Below, piece by piece: positions 17,447-26,643 of a DNA stretch of 40,693 bases. Source of the DNA: Candidatus Cloacimonadota bacterium (lineage in GTDB: Bacteria; Cloacimonadota; Cloacimonadia; JGIOTU-2). Position numbers and translations under genes: made by a program. The notes under the pieces are model-generated. The model saw only the letters and a program-made list of their open reading frames with translations. It searched no databases and had not been told where the DNA came from. Position 1 is the first letter of the stretch. Every line of letters starts with the position of its first letter. Where the stretch lies: assembly GCA_016932035.1 (NCBI GenBank), contig JAFGDR010000053.1, positions 1 to 40,693 on the forward strand, given 5' to 3'.

Positions 17447-19011
17447 TACTCTTTCGCCTTATTATATACTTGAATATTTCGGGATTTTAATAAAAAAATA
17501 TGACATTCAGAACTAGGAAAATTAAAGATATCATACTGAGAAATTAAAGTATATTTTGAATCGTCAAACTCATTTGGTTCATTTGTGATGTAATAATTAC
17601 CTGAATTATCTTCCTGGTGATATACAAATGGCAAATGGTTTATTGCTGCAAGGATACTTGAAGGCATGCCAAACATACAGTTTGTGTATTCTACGTATTT
17701 TTCATTAATATCTGCTTCAATATCTTTCTGAATAGAAAGTGCTGAATTTTTAAGTGTGAAATTCCTATGACATAAAAAATTTCCCATTTTCCATATGTTC
17801 CATGTGTTTGAAAGTACAATCAATATGAAAACGATTAATATACTTTTTGGGTTAATATCTATATTACTATTCGAATGAAAATAATCTTTCATAACAAGAA
17901 ATATTTTCGGAACAAAATAGAGCATTGGAATAAGAAGTATAGTAAAGTAACGTTCTGCTTGAGGAGTAAAATATCCCAAAAACAAGAAGCTGGATATTGT
18001 AAGAGATAACATTATTAAATCAATTAATAATATTTTCCTCACTATAATAGATTTTTGTATAATAATAATGATACTCACTAACATAATGAGGAATAGAGCA
18101 CTATTATAGATCAAAACATTGTTCGTAAAAAATCTCATGTAATTTTTCATGATCAGCAAAGGATTGAATTGGCTATTATTAACTGTTTCAACATTGATTA
18201 TATATCTTAATGGCATTGAGAAAAAAGAACCTGTAATTATTTTGTTTGTAGTAAGTAATATCAACAACAGTGTGAATATTGTTGTGATAAAGAATAGAAT
18301 CAATCCCTTAATATTTGCTCTATTATTCGATTCATTAAAAATTTTTAAAAACAAAACAGAAACGATTGACGATATAAAGAATATTAATCCTGTCGTTTTA
18401 ACACACAAACATATGCCTATAGAAACTCCATGTATCGCGAATAATAGATACTTCCTTTTAGTTTTTGTTTCTTTTAGTGCATGATATAAAATTATCAATC
18501 CAAACATCCCAAAAACGAACATTGGAATATCAAAAAAAGCGATTCTACCTTGTATGAATAAAAAATAACTTGTTGCTGCAAGAAAGACGTAAAGAAGTAT
18601 TGTTATTAGAAAAGTGTTACTTTTCTTCTCTCGCAGAGAGTATAATAAGGTTATTGCAATCAGAAACAAGAGTACGATTGAAAATAGAACAAAAGGTAAA
18701 CGTAATGAAAAAAGTGATAAACCAAAAATTCTAAATGATGTATATACAATCAGGGGCATTACTGGCCATAGAAGCATATCATTTTTATCATTGCATAGCC
18801 ATTTATTTGATATTATTTTGTTTATTGCATTTCCCGATTTCCATCCCTCGTCTGTTACATATGCACCTTGCAGTTTTGAAATCGAAACATCAGGATCTGC
18901 TTCTATAGCTATAAACCTTGTTGCTATGCTAAAGAGAATCCCTAAAAATATAAGTAAAATCAATACAAATCTAATTTTTGAATCTTTATTAGATTTTGTT
19001 TCGTATCTCAT
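17446..19011 (-). CDS. GT39/ArnT-like polytopic membrane glycosyltransferase
   Basis: The 521-residue protein has roughly twelve hydrophobic segments and an N-terminal periplasmic loop with acidic residues (ADPDVSISKL, then TDEGWKSG), like the catalytic loop of GT-C/PMT enzymes that use polyprenyl-linked sugars. It ends with a soluble C-terminal domain of about 110 residues. It probably adds a sugar to a glycan or lipid in the periplasm, or it could serve as a divergent polymerase. It overlaps the flippase gene by 23 nt. Its base composition looks more AT-rich than that of the genes around it. No clear Shine-Dalgarno sequence precedes the start. Confidence 0.75.
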   Translation of the reverse strand: MRYETKSNKDSKIRFVLILLIFLGILFSIATRFIAIEADPDVSISKLQGAYVTDEGWKSGNAINKIISNKWLCNDKNDMLLWPVMPLIVYTSFRIFGLSLFSLRLPFVLFSIVLLFLIAITLLYSLREKKSNTFLITILLYVFLAATSYFLFIQGRIAFFDIPMFVFGMFGLIILYHALKETKTKRKYLLFAIHGVSIGICLCVKTTGLIFFISSIVSVLFLKIFNESNNRANIKGLILFFITTIFTLLLILLTTNKIITGSFFSMPLRYIINVETVNNSQFNPLLIMKNYMRFFTNNVLIYNSALFLIMLVSIIIIIQKSIIVRKILLIDLIMLSLTISSFLFLGYFTPQAERYFTILLIPMLYFVPKIFLVMKDYFHSNSNIDINPKSILIVFILIVLSNTWNIWKMGNFLCHRNFTLKNSALSIQKDIEADINEKYVEYTNCMFGMPSSILAAINHLPFVYHQEDNSGNYYITNEPNEFDDSKYTLISQYDIFNFPSSECHIFLLKSRNIQVYNKAKE

Positions 19012-20437
19012 GAAGAATATCTTTCTTTTTTGTAATTATAAAAAATATTGCTCCAATAATAGCAATAAAAACAACTTTAATCAGAGTATGATAAAAATGA
19101 TATGGAATGATAAAATTAATTATTGAGATAGCAGCCAGAACTACTATTGCTAAAATTACGTATCCAAAATTATATTTTACTGGATACATTCTTTCCGCAA
19201 TGATAAGATTGAAGAACACAATGAGAGCAAAGGCAATGATAGACGCAATACCTGCTCCATAAATCCCGTACTGAGGAATTAACATGAAATTCAAAACTAT
19301 ATTAAGAATTGCTCCAAGTCCGACAGCAAGTGCAATGTTTCCTGCTTTCTTTTTAACATAGAAACTCAGATTGATAATATTAAAAATGCCGTAAAGATAA
19401 TTTGAAATGACCCCAAATACAACAATTTTGATCGCTTCATGATACCTGGAATCGATAAATATCTTAAAGATTTCTGGAGAAAATAAGATGACAGAAAAGC
19501 CAATTAAACCTCCAAAAATAACATAAAAATTGAATACTTTTCTGAACGAATTTTTTGCATTAGAATCCTCAGCAACTCTCATCGCATAAGGGAAATAGAC
19601 AAGACTTATGATCGAATTCAAAAAAGTAATGATCATACCGATTCGGTACCCTATCGCATAAATACCCACATCATATAATGACCGTGCAGAAAGGTAGGTC
19701 AACATATAACGGTCAGACACTTTGAGGATCAACATTGCAAACGTGCCGGGGATCATGACCAATCCGAAGGAGAGGAGTCTTTTTATGATCGGATATGAAA
19801 ATATTTTCTTACTCCTGCTATTTTGTGATAATCTCCTCATGATCGAGCCCATTACACTGACCGCAACAAGTGCAGCACAACCGGAAGAAATAGTCATCAA
19901 AATAAAGATTGTCTTAAGGTCGAATCTTGAAGAGATAGCAGCTACAATAAGCAAGATGAGAAGGAGAACATGCTTGAAATTACCGACGAATATGTATTGC
20001 TTAGACCTCTCCATCATATTGAGGATACTCAGAACCATACCATAGACTACATCGAAAAAAAGGATCATACTCACCCATAACATGATATTAGAGAAAGCTT
20101 TTGTTCGTAAGATCAGTTGTGATAATTCAATTCTGAAAATGATAATTATTATCGATAAAATTATACCAAATACGATTATCGTTATAAATATCGAGCTAAT
20201 AAGTGTGTAATGATACTCGGGTGATTTCTTTTCATAGAAATAAGAAAAGATCGCTTGCTGAAATCCGAGAAAATAAATCAAACTTGCGAATGATATGAAC
20301 ACCACAACATTCGTATAGACTGCATATTCTTCCGGTACAAGGAAATGAGTAAAAACAGGCAGAAGTATGAGGAGAATAATTTTTTGCAGTAGATTTCCTG
20401 CAGTGTAATGGAGTATTTTCTCTATATATTCTTTCAT
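18989..20437 (-). CDS. Wzx-type oligosaccharide flippase
   Basis: The 482-residue protein has about 12-14 transmembrane helices and the MOP-superfamily opening MKEYIEKILHYTAGNLLQKIILLIL...PEEYAVYTNVVV of polysaccharide flippases. Further typical segments are ISRFDLKTIFILMTISSG and YGIYGAGIASIIAFALIV. It would move an undecaprenyl-diphosphate-linked oligosaccharide across the inner membrane. The genes around it for WecA-type priming and GT4 extension fit that role. It starts 4 nt inside the upstream GT gene. The assembled glycan could be an O-antigen, a capsule or an exopolysaccharide. Confidence 0.9.
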   Translation of the reverse strand: MKEYIEKILHYTAGNLLQKIILLILLPVFTHFLVPEEYAVYTNVVVFISFASLIYFLGFQQAIFSYFYEKKSPEYHYTLISSIFITIIVFGIILSIIIIIFRIELSQLILRTKAFSNIMLWVSMILFFDVVYGMVLSILNMMERSKQYIFVGNFKHVLLLILLIVAAISSRFDLKTIFILMTISSGCAALVAVSVMGSIMRRLSQNSRSKKIFSYPIIKRLLSFGLVMIPGTFAMLILKVSDRYMLTYLSARSLYDVGIYAIGYRIGMIITFLNSIISLVYFPYAMRVAEDSNAKNSFRKVFNFYVIFGGLIGFSVILFSPEIFKIFIDSRYHEAIKIVVFGVISNYLYGIFNIINLSFYVKKKAGNIALAVGLGAILNIVLNFMLIPQYGIYGAGIASIIAFALIVFFNLIIAERMYPVKYNFGYVILAIVVLAAISIINFIIPYHFYHTLIKVVFIAIIGAIFFIITKKKDILHEIRNKI

Positions 20438-21471
20438 TTTGAGAGAACGTTTTTGTACATATTAACTGTCTGCTCGGCTATCTTATCCCATAGAAAATTC
20501 TTTAGAATATGGTTGCGAAGATCGGAAGATTTCTTTTTATTTAATGCAAGTTCAGTCATTTTTATAATAGACATAACAGAAGATGGTTCAGCATATTCTG
20601 CCAAGGAATCAAAGTATTCTCTGGTTCCACCATAAGGAGTTATGACAACATTTGCACCTGCCAGTCCCGCTTCCAGCGCAGCCCGTCCCGGCGTTTCATA
20701 ACGGGTCGGTAGAACGAACGTATGACAAGCCGCATATGCAGATTCAAATAAGGGGTCATCATGCTTGAGCCAATCAATATGAAGTATATTTTTTGATTTC
20801 CCAAGCATCTCTTTGCAAAGGTCGCCCTCCTTATTCTTTAAAACATCTGCAATAAGAACTGCAGGATGATCGATCCTTTGTAACGCTTCGATGATCTTCG
20901 GACCATTCTTTCGTACAGCACCGAGATGTCCTACATAGAGAATGAAATCCTTGAGATCATACTTTTTCTCAAAAAGTGCCGGATCAGCATGAGCAAAGCG
21001 TTCCTCCACACCATTATGGATCACTTCGATCTTTTCACTTTTTACCCCAAGACCTCCACATAGAAGATTACCTTCATCACGCGTATTTGGCAACACTTGT
21101 TCAGCATTATCGCAGATGAATTTCGTGAAGTAGTAGTCGGAATAGGTTCTTTTAAAAATTTTCTTAAATGGAGCTTCAAGCATCCTGTACATATGGATCA
21201 TCTGAGCTGAATGGTTACTGAAAAAAATGGGATTGACCACATATTTAGCACCATACAACTTTAGATTCATCGCCATCGGATAGGTATGGATGTTCGCATT
21301 AAATATATGAACGATGTCATCATCATCAAATTTCAGATCATAATCCCACATATTGAAAAATTCAACATTAATTTTAAGTTTATCCAAAGCCTGTTTTAAT
21401 GACAAAATTTTATAGGTGGGTCCACCCCTATTGATCATCAATGTTTGGTAACTCGCTAAGTAAATTTTCAT
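20434..21471 (-). CDS. GT4-family glycosyltransferase
   Basis: The 345-residue protein starts MKIYLASYQTLMINRGGPTYKILSL and has the GT-B donor half with VIHNGVEERF, LYVGHLGAVRKNGPKII and the E-x7-E motif ETPGRAALE. The last residues LWDKIAEQTVNMY are typical of this group. It belongs to the surface-glycan set; the sugar it transfers is unknown. Its stop overlaps the flippase by 4 nt, and its start shares one base with the stop of the deacetylase gene. Confidence 0.9.
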   Translation of the reverse strand: MKIYLASYQTLMINRGGPTYKILSLKQALDKLKINVEFFNMWDYDLKFDDDDIVHIFNANIHTYPMAMNLKLYGAKYVVNPIFFSNHSAQMIHMYRMLEAPFKKIFKRTYSDYYFTKFICDNAEQVLPNTRDEGNLLCGGLGVKSEKIEVIHNGVEERFAHADPALFEKKYDLKDFILYVGHLGAVRKNGPKIIEALQRIDHPAVLIADVLKNKEGDLCKEMLGKSKNILHIDWLKHDDPLFESAYAACHTFVLPTRYETPGRAALEAGLAGANVVITPYGGTREYFDSLAEYAEPSSVMSIIKMTELALNKKKSSDLRNHILKNFLWDKIAEQTVNMYKNVLSK

Positions 21472-23006
21472 TATTGCTTCTTTGCTTTTTTATGTTCATG
21501 GTTTTGCAAAATATCTCTCCAGTAAAATTGCCGCATTGACTTGTTTTCATCAAAAAGGAGAGGGTCTACTTTTGTAAACATCAAACTATTTATTTTGTAT
21601 TCTATGTTCGGTTTAAGATGGGTTACACTTCCTTGATCCGTAATAACTGAATAAGTCATTTCAGAGTCATTGCTCTGAATAGTAATTGTATCATTAGTCG
21701 AATCATACCAAAATTTATTGTTCAATCTTTTCTTCCACCAGGATGAGAACTCATACATCGTTGGATTCCAAGCATTTTTGTTTTTGATGTATAAGAATAC
21801 TTCTTCGATAACATCAAGCTTTTTATGATGAGGATGGTGATAGATGATCGCGGGAACATTTCGAGAAAAATTATAATCGATAAAATTCTTATAATATTGT
21901 ACCATTTCATCATTCATGAAGTGTGACCTTCGAAGTCTGCCGATGCTTATTGGATGGATAGGAATCTGCAGTACAGGAGAAAAATGATCCTTAAAGAATG
22001 GATGAAAGGCTACATCGTCATAATCGAGAGAAAATTCAGAGGAATAATCAAATCCTAAATCCTTAAGCACATGTCCAAGAGATTCATTCCATTCTCCAAA
22101 TGGTGCAGCGAATCCTTTTACTTCTATACTATTTTTTCTCAAGGTATCCAAAGCATGTTCAAGATGATGATAATTTTCTTTGTAAGTTTTATGTACCTTG
22201 TGATGTTCACAATGAAGAGCAATCTCATGATCTGTAAAATTAGGATATACACCCTTAAGTAAGGTTTCATCGTGAGTATCGACAAACCAGGTTGCTTTAA
22301 TGTCATATTTTTTGCAGAGCTCATAGAGATTTTGTGCATCTTGGGCTGAACAAAAATCTGTATCGATTCTAAACATAAAAGCATTTTCAGTCTTATCTGG
22401 ATACACATCTTTTTCAACAACAGGAATATTCATTTGCTGAAAAAATCTACTAATCACCGTAAATATGATATCACGAATTTTACTCTTACTAACACGCGAT
22501 ACCACTTCTGAGGGAAGTTCTTTTCTGTCTGCATAGAAACGTTTTCTCTTAAATGCATTTGAAAGGATCGTCTCATTTACAGAAAAGGGAAGAATCACTA
22601 CTTTTCCTTTGCCGATCTTTGATTCGTAAACACTGCAATCTTTATCAATTTGGTTACAAGATTCACCTTTTGCTATATAAAAATCTGTATAAAAATCAAC
22701 CAGTCCAAGTGAATGAAATATTGATTCTTCGCCTGGAATTATGTATGTTATCTTTCTTTTCTTACATGTACTATCAAAAAAATACGGAAATGTATCTTTA
22801 TCAAGAATTGCAAAACCACCGTTTGAAATAAATGCTTCTAAATCCTGTTTTTTTGTTTCAGCGAGTTCGCTGTTTGGAATAAGAAGGTTGAACTTCGAAA
22901 AATCAATCTTTGAATTGATATCCAGCTTTTCAAAACTTATACCTAGCTGTGTTATAATGATCTCCCAACCGGGATTAGGTGTACAAAGTCCTATCTTTAT
23001 TTCCAT
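21471..23006 (-). CDS. Polysaccharide-deacetylase-like protein with N-terminal glutamine-amidotransferase-like domain
   Basis: The 511-residue protein has two parts. Residues 1-~150 look like a class I amidotransferase-like or beta-galactosidase-trimerisation-like fold (NLLIPNSELAE...FISNGGFAILDKDTF, then KGKVVILPFS) with no clear catalytic Cys. Residues ~205-430 are a NodB-type domain: RIDTDFCS (Asp215/Asp217), HCEHHKVH (His265-His272) and FAAPFGEWNESLG. A C-terminal extension follows. NodB enzymes remove acetyl groups from polysaccharides. No signal peptide is present, so it may act on a precursor on the cytoplasmic side. It overlaps GT4 genes on both sides (1 and 10 nt). Confidence 0.8.
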   Translation of the reverse strand: MEIKIGLCTPNPGWEIIITQLGISFEKLDINSKIDFSKFNLLIPNSELAETKKQDLEAFISNGGFAILDKDTFPYFFDSTCKKRKITYIIPGEESIFHSLGLVDFYTDFYIAKGESCNQIDKDCSVYESKIGKGKVVILPFSVNETILSNAFKRKRFYADRKELPSEVVSRVSKSKIRDIIFTVISRFFQQMNIPVVEKDVYPDKTENAFMFRIDTDFCSAQDAQNLYELCKKYDIKATWFVDTHDETLLKGVYPNFTDHEIALHCEHHKVHKTYKENYHHLEHALDTLRKNSIEVKGFAAPFGEWNESLGHVLKDLGFDYSSEFSLDYDDVAFHPFFKDHFSPVLQIPIHPISIGRLRRSHFMNDEMVQYYKNFIDYNFSRNVPAIIYHHPHHKKLDVIEEVFLYIKNKNAWNPTMYEFSSWWKKRLNNKFWYDSTNDTITIQSNDSEMTYSVITDQGSVTHLKPNIEYKINSLMFTKVDPLLFDENKSMRQFYWRDILQNHEHKKAKKQ

Positions 23007-24007
23007 GCTGTATGCTTGATAAGATTAACGAGAGCATTCTCTCTTCTTTGCATTGAGAAATGCTCTAAAATATGATTTCTGACATGAGTGCCTTTTGTGG
23101 ATTGAAGGGCTTTTTGGATTGCTTTTGCGGTTTCTTCAGGTGCATTAAAAGGGACATAATAACCGTTATCTCCAACCAATTCGGGAAGAGCACCTTTTTT
23201 GGTCACTACCGGAATGCACTCGCATAACATTCCTTCAGCAAGTGAGATACCGAACCCTTCATGTCCCGAAACCTGCACATAGACTCTTGCCTTTTGATAA
23301 AATCTTATCAACTCCTCTTCTATTACATAACCGGTGAATATCACATTTTCAGTTGCAATTTTTTTCAAATATTGGAGCGTTGCTTCGTCAGCTTTTCCAA
23401 TAACATAAAATGGAATACCGGGCAGATAGGCAGCTGCTTTCACGAACGTTTCAATACCTTTACGGCTCAAATTCGATGAGGTAACAGCACCAACAGTAAT
23501 TGCAATATTTTCTTTTGGAATCACAGAGTCAACGAGAAATTTCTCTGTTTCAACACCATTATAAACAAGAATAGATTGAGTATATCCATAATTTTGAATC
23601 AACTCATTTTTACTTGCTTCAGAAACAGACAACACGACGTCAGCATGCCGGATGATCCAGGATATCTTACTTTTCAGTTTCGGGCTAAATGCTCCCCCAT
23701 AGGAAATTTGAGGTTCATTTGCAACTTCATATCCACCTACCACCAGAATCGTTTTTTTCTTTAATAGCTTGGAGAACATAATCGTAATCATCGCTCTGAA
23801 ATCAGCAAACCAGATGAATGAAAGATCACAAGATTGTAGTTTCTTCCAAATGACTATAATTGTTTTTAATGTTTCTCTAATTGTTTTTTTTATTCCGACA
23901 AAATTTGCAACCTCAACATTAAAATGCTGTTGTAGAAGTTCAATATCACGTAGAACAAATGCAACTGAGTAGGATGAAACTATTAAGACTCGTAAAGTCT
24001 TCTTCAT
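22997..24007 (-). CDS. GT4-family glycosyltransferase
   Basis: The 336-residue protein has an N-terminal domain with CDLSFIWFADFRAMITIMFSKLLKKK and a donor half with LVYNGVETEKFL, VGAVTSSNLSRKGIETFVKAA, VIFTGYV and the E-x7-E motif EGFGISLAE. It is the first gene of the downstream glycan block, starting 9 nt before the transketolase gene's stop boundary on the transcript side. It overlaps the deacetylase gene by 10 nt. The sugar donor is unknown. Confidence 0.9.
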   Translation of the reverse strand: MKKTLRVLIVSSYSVAFVLRDIELLQQHFNVEVANFVGIKKTIRETLKTIIVIWKKLQSCDLSFIWFADFRAMITIMFSKLLKKKTILVVGGYEVANEPQISYGGAFSPKLKSKISWIIRHADVVLSVSEASKNELIQNYGYTQSILVYNGVETEKFLVDSVIPKENIAITVGAVTSSNLSRKGIETFVKAAAYLPGIPFYVIGKADEATLQYLKKIATENVIFTGYVIEEELIRFYQKARVYVQVSGHEGFGISLAEGMLCECIPVVTKKGALPELVGDNGYYVPFNAPEETAKAIQKALQSTKGTHVRNHILEHFSMQRRENALVNLIKHTAWK

Positions 24008-24016
24008 CGTTGTTGT

Positions 24017-25903
24017 TTATTGTATTATCCGAATAATATCTGCTGAGATAGACTCAGGATCAAGATGCAGGTATGAATAAACTTCTTCACTGCTTCCCGA
24101 AATACCATATCTGTTGACGCCAAACGGATGAACACGAGCTTGGATTCCTATTTGGTTAATTTTTGCCGAAAGAATTGCTCCAAGACCTGTATGAACATTA
24201 TGATCTTCATACGTGAATACGATCTTATTTTTTGAAATCTCTTTCAAGTCGTCCTGGTTTATATCCGTTGGAGAAGATATGTTCCACACATCGAGTTTGA
24301 TGCCTTGATCACGTAGTATTTCATGAACTTGTACCGCTTTTTCAACCATTACGCCGGTGGCAACAAGTGTAGCATACTTTCCATGTCTTAAATGATCTGC
24401 AATACCATACTGGAATCCATAGTCTTTTCCGTAGAATTCATTACCATCTTCATCAGTAATAATTGCAGTTCCGGATCGTCCAATTGGCACATAGAAGTTA
24501 CCTGGTTGAGTTGCAATATATCTGATGATCTTATCTGCCTGATTACCATCTGCAGGAATAACGATCTTAAAACAAAAGAGGTTACTCATCAAGGAGATAT
24601 AGTCGATACACTGGTGGGTCTTGCCGTCCTCGCCGACATTCAATCCAACGTGTGTAGTCACGAGTTTTAAATTGGTGTTATTAATATCATTGAGCCGCTG
24701 CTGGTTATATGTTTCGTCAACGCCAAAAACCCCGAAATCTGAGAAAAAAGTAATGATATTCTCCTTCGACATAGCTCCGGCAACCACTGCTGTGTTATGC
24801 TCCTGAATACCCCCCTGATAGAACCTTGCCGGAAATACCTTTGCAAATTGTGATGTTTTGACGGATCCTGCAAGATCGCAGTCAAACACAGCGAATTGCA
24901 CATTGGTATTCAGCTCCGCGATGTCTGCAAGAGCACAACCATATGCGCTTCTGCACGCAACTTTCTTATCTTTTGAATAAAACATTTCACCCATGTTATA
25001 AATATGAGGATAAATAACAGAAATTTCATTGTGTGGAGATGGGAAAAAATTCTCTCTTACCTTTATGTATTTATTAAGATCATTTTCCAGATCGAGTTCC
25101 TGTAATGCCTTTACACATTCCTCATATGTCAGCGCTTTTCCATGAAATCCCTCATCATTTTCCATGAACGAAACACCATGCCCCATGACTGTGTGTGCTA
25201 TAATAACAGTCGGATTTGGATTTTTATGAGCTCTGTCAAGAGCGTCAAAAATCTGATGAAAATCATGACCATTTATTTCTATCACATCCCAACCGTCAGA
25301 TATATAATTATCAGCAATGTTCTGAGGCATTACATCATGAACGCTACCGCTGATCTGTAACTGGTTATAATCGACAAGGGCTGTAACATTTGTGAGATCA
25401 TATTTTTTAATAAATCTGCGTGCTTCACCCAATTGACCTTTCTGTTGTTCACCGTCACCCATGCACACGTAGACATTGTAACTCAATCCTTTTTGTTTTC
25501 CAGCCAACGCAAATCCTGCACCTGCAGATAAACCTTGTCCAAGATTTCCTGTGGCCCACTCGATGCCGGGAACATCAGGTTCTATGTGACCCTCAAAGAT
25601 ACTACCAGCTTTCCTGAAACATGCAATAACATCATTAATATCAAAAAAACCGAATCGACCAAGAACCGAATATATTCCCGGTGCGGTATGACCATGGCTT
25701 ATGATGATCCTGTCCCTATTTTCATCGGTCAAATTTTCAGGTGTTATATGTGCAGACGCATACAATGCAAGATACAGGTCTAATGATGACATCGAACCGC
25801 CGGGGTGTCCGCTTTTAGCAATGGTCGTCATCTTAAGTATGTCACCCTTGCAAAGTTTGCTCATTTCATTAAGTTCTTCGATCGAACGCTTTAAATCTTT
25901 CAT
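24017..25903 (-). CDS. tkt: Transketolase (single-chain)
   Basis: Transketolase moves two-carbon ketol units between sugar phosphates in the non-oxidative pentose phosphate pathway, using thiamine diphosphate and Mg. The 628-residue protein has SGHPGG at 31-36, the ThDP/Mg motif GDGEQQKGQ...N at 149-180, and a C-terminal half with FAVFDCDLAGSVKTSQFA, GGIQEHNTAVVAGAMS and NVGEDGKTHQ. It is somewhat shorter than classical TktA (~660) and reads like a fusion of the split two-subunit form. It starts 4 nt inside the RNase PH gene and is followed by glycan genes, possibly feeding pentose or ketose precursors. That link is an inference. Confidence 0.94.
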   Translation of the reverse strand: MKDLKRSIEELNEMSKLCKGDILKMTTIAKSGHPGGSMSSLDLYLALYASAHITPENLTDENRDRIIISHGHTAPGIYSVLGRFGFFDINDVIACFRKAGSIFEGHIEPDVPGIEWATGNLGQGLSAGAGFALAGKQKGLSYNVYVCMGDGEQQKGQLGEARRFIKKYDLTNVTALVDYNQLQISGSVHDVMPQNIADNYISDGWDVIEINGHDFHQIFDALDRAHKNPNPTVIIAHTVMGHGVSFMENDEGFHGKALTYEECVKALQELDLENDLNKYIKVRENFFPSPHNEISVIYPHIYNMGEMFYSKDKKVACRSAYGCALADIAELNTNVQFAVFDCDLAGSVKTSQFAKVFPARFYQGGIQEHNTAVVAGAMSKENIITFFSDFGVFGVDETYNQQRLNDINNTNLKLVTTHVGLNVGEDGKTHQCIDYISLMSNLFCFKIVIPADGNQADKIIRYIATQPGNFYVPIGRSGTAIITDEDGNEFYGKDYGFQYGIADHLRHGKYATLVATGVMVEKAVQVHEILRDQGIKLDVWNISSPTDINQDDLKEISKNKIVFTYEDHNVHTGLGAILSAKINQIGIQARVHPFGVNRYGISGSSEEVYSYLHLDPESISADIIRIIQ

Positions 25904-26643
25904 AAAATAAGCCCTTCTAGTATTAGTTCTTTTTGATAGGCAATAATCTCTTTTATCCCTTTCTCAGCAAACGAAAGCATCTCTTGTAACTGCTCCCGGC
26001 TAAATGGTGTTTCCTCGCTTGTACCCTGTACTTCAATAAAATTACCATTCTCATCCATCACAATGTTCATATCAACCTGTGCTGCCAGATCCTCATCATA
26101 GGCAAGATCCAGCAAAACAGTATCTTGTACAACACCTGTACTAATTGCGCCGATAAAATTTTGAATGGGAAACTCCTTGAGCCACTTCCTCTCTCTCATA
26201 TATGAACATGCATCATAGAGGGCAATAAAACTACCGTTTATCGCTGCTGTACGTGTTCCACCATCCGCCTGGATGACATCACAGTCAAGGATGATTTGCT
26301 TTTCAGGAATTTGAGTTAGATCGAAAATAGCTCTGAGTGAACGTCCAATAAGGCGTTGAATTTCCTGGCTTCTTCCTTTTATCTTTCCCTGGTATCTGTC
26401 CCGCAAGATCCTTTTTTGAGAACTTCTTGGGAGCATATCATATTCAGCTGTTACCCATCCCTGGCTGAGACCCTGTTCTCGAATGAATTGGGGCACCTTA
26501 TGATCAATGGTAGCTGTACAAATTACTTTGGTATTTCCTAGTTCAACAAGCACAGAGCCTTCAGGATCATTCAGATAATTTCTCGTTATTGTGAATTCAC
26601 GTAATTGATCGACTTTTCTTTTATCACTTCTCTTGAAACTCAT
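25900..26643 (-). CDS. rph: Ribonuclease PH
   Basis: RNase PH trims the 3' ends of tRNA precursors phosphorolytically. The 247-residue protein has the expected FKRSDKRKVDQLREFTITRNY start, the phosphate-binding region MLPRSSQKRILRDR, and GGTRTAAINGSFIALYDAC. The end carries NFIEVQGTSEETPFSREQL. It overlaps the upstream YihY gene by 20 nt and the transketolase by 4 nt. RNase PH is often followed by an XTP/dITP pyrophosphatase gene; here transketolase takes that place. Confidence 0.97.
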   Translation of the reverse strand: MSFKRSDKRKVDQLREFTITRNYLNDPEGSVLVELGNTKVICTATIDHKVPQFIREQGLSQGWVTAEYDMLPRSSQKRILRDRYQGKIKGRSQEIQRLIGRSLRAIFDLTQIPEKQIILDCDVIQADGGTRTAAINGSFIALYDACSYMRERKWLKEFPIQNFIGAISTGVVQDTVLLDLAYDEDLAAQVDMNIVMDENGNFIEVQGTSEETPFSREQLQEMLSFAEKGIKEIIAYQKELILEGLIL

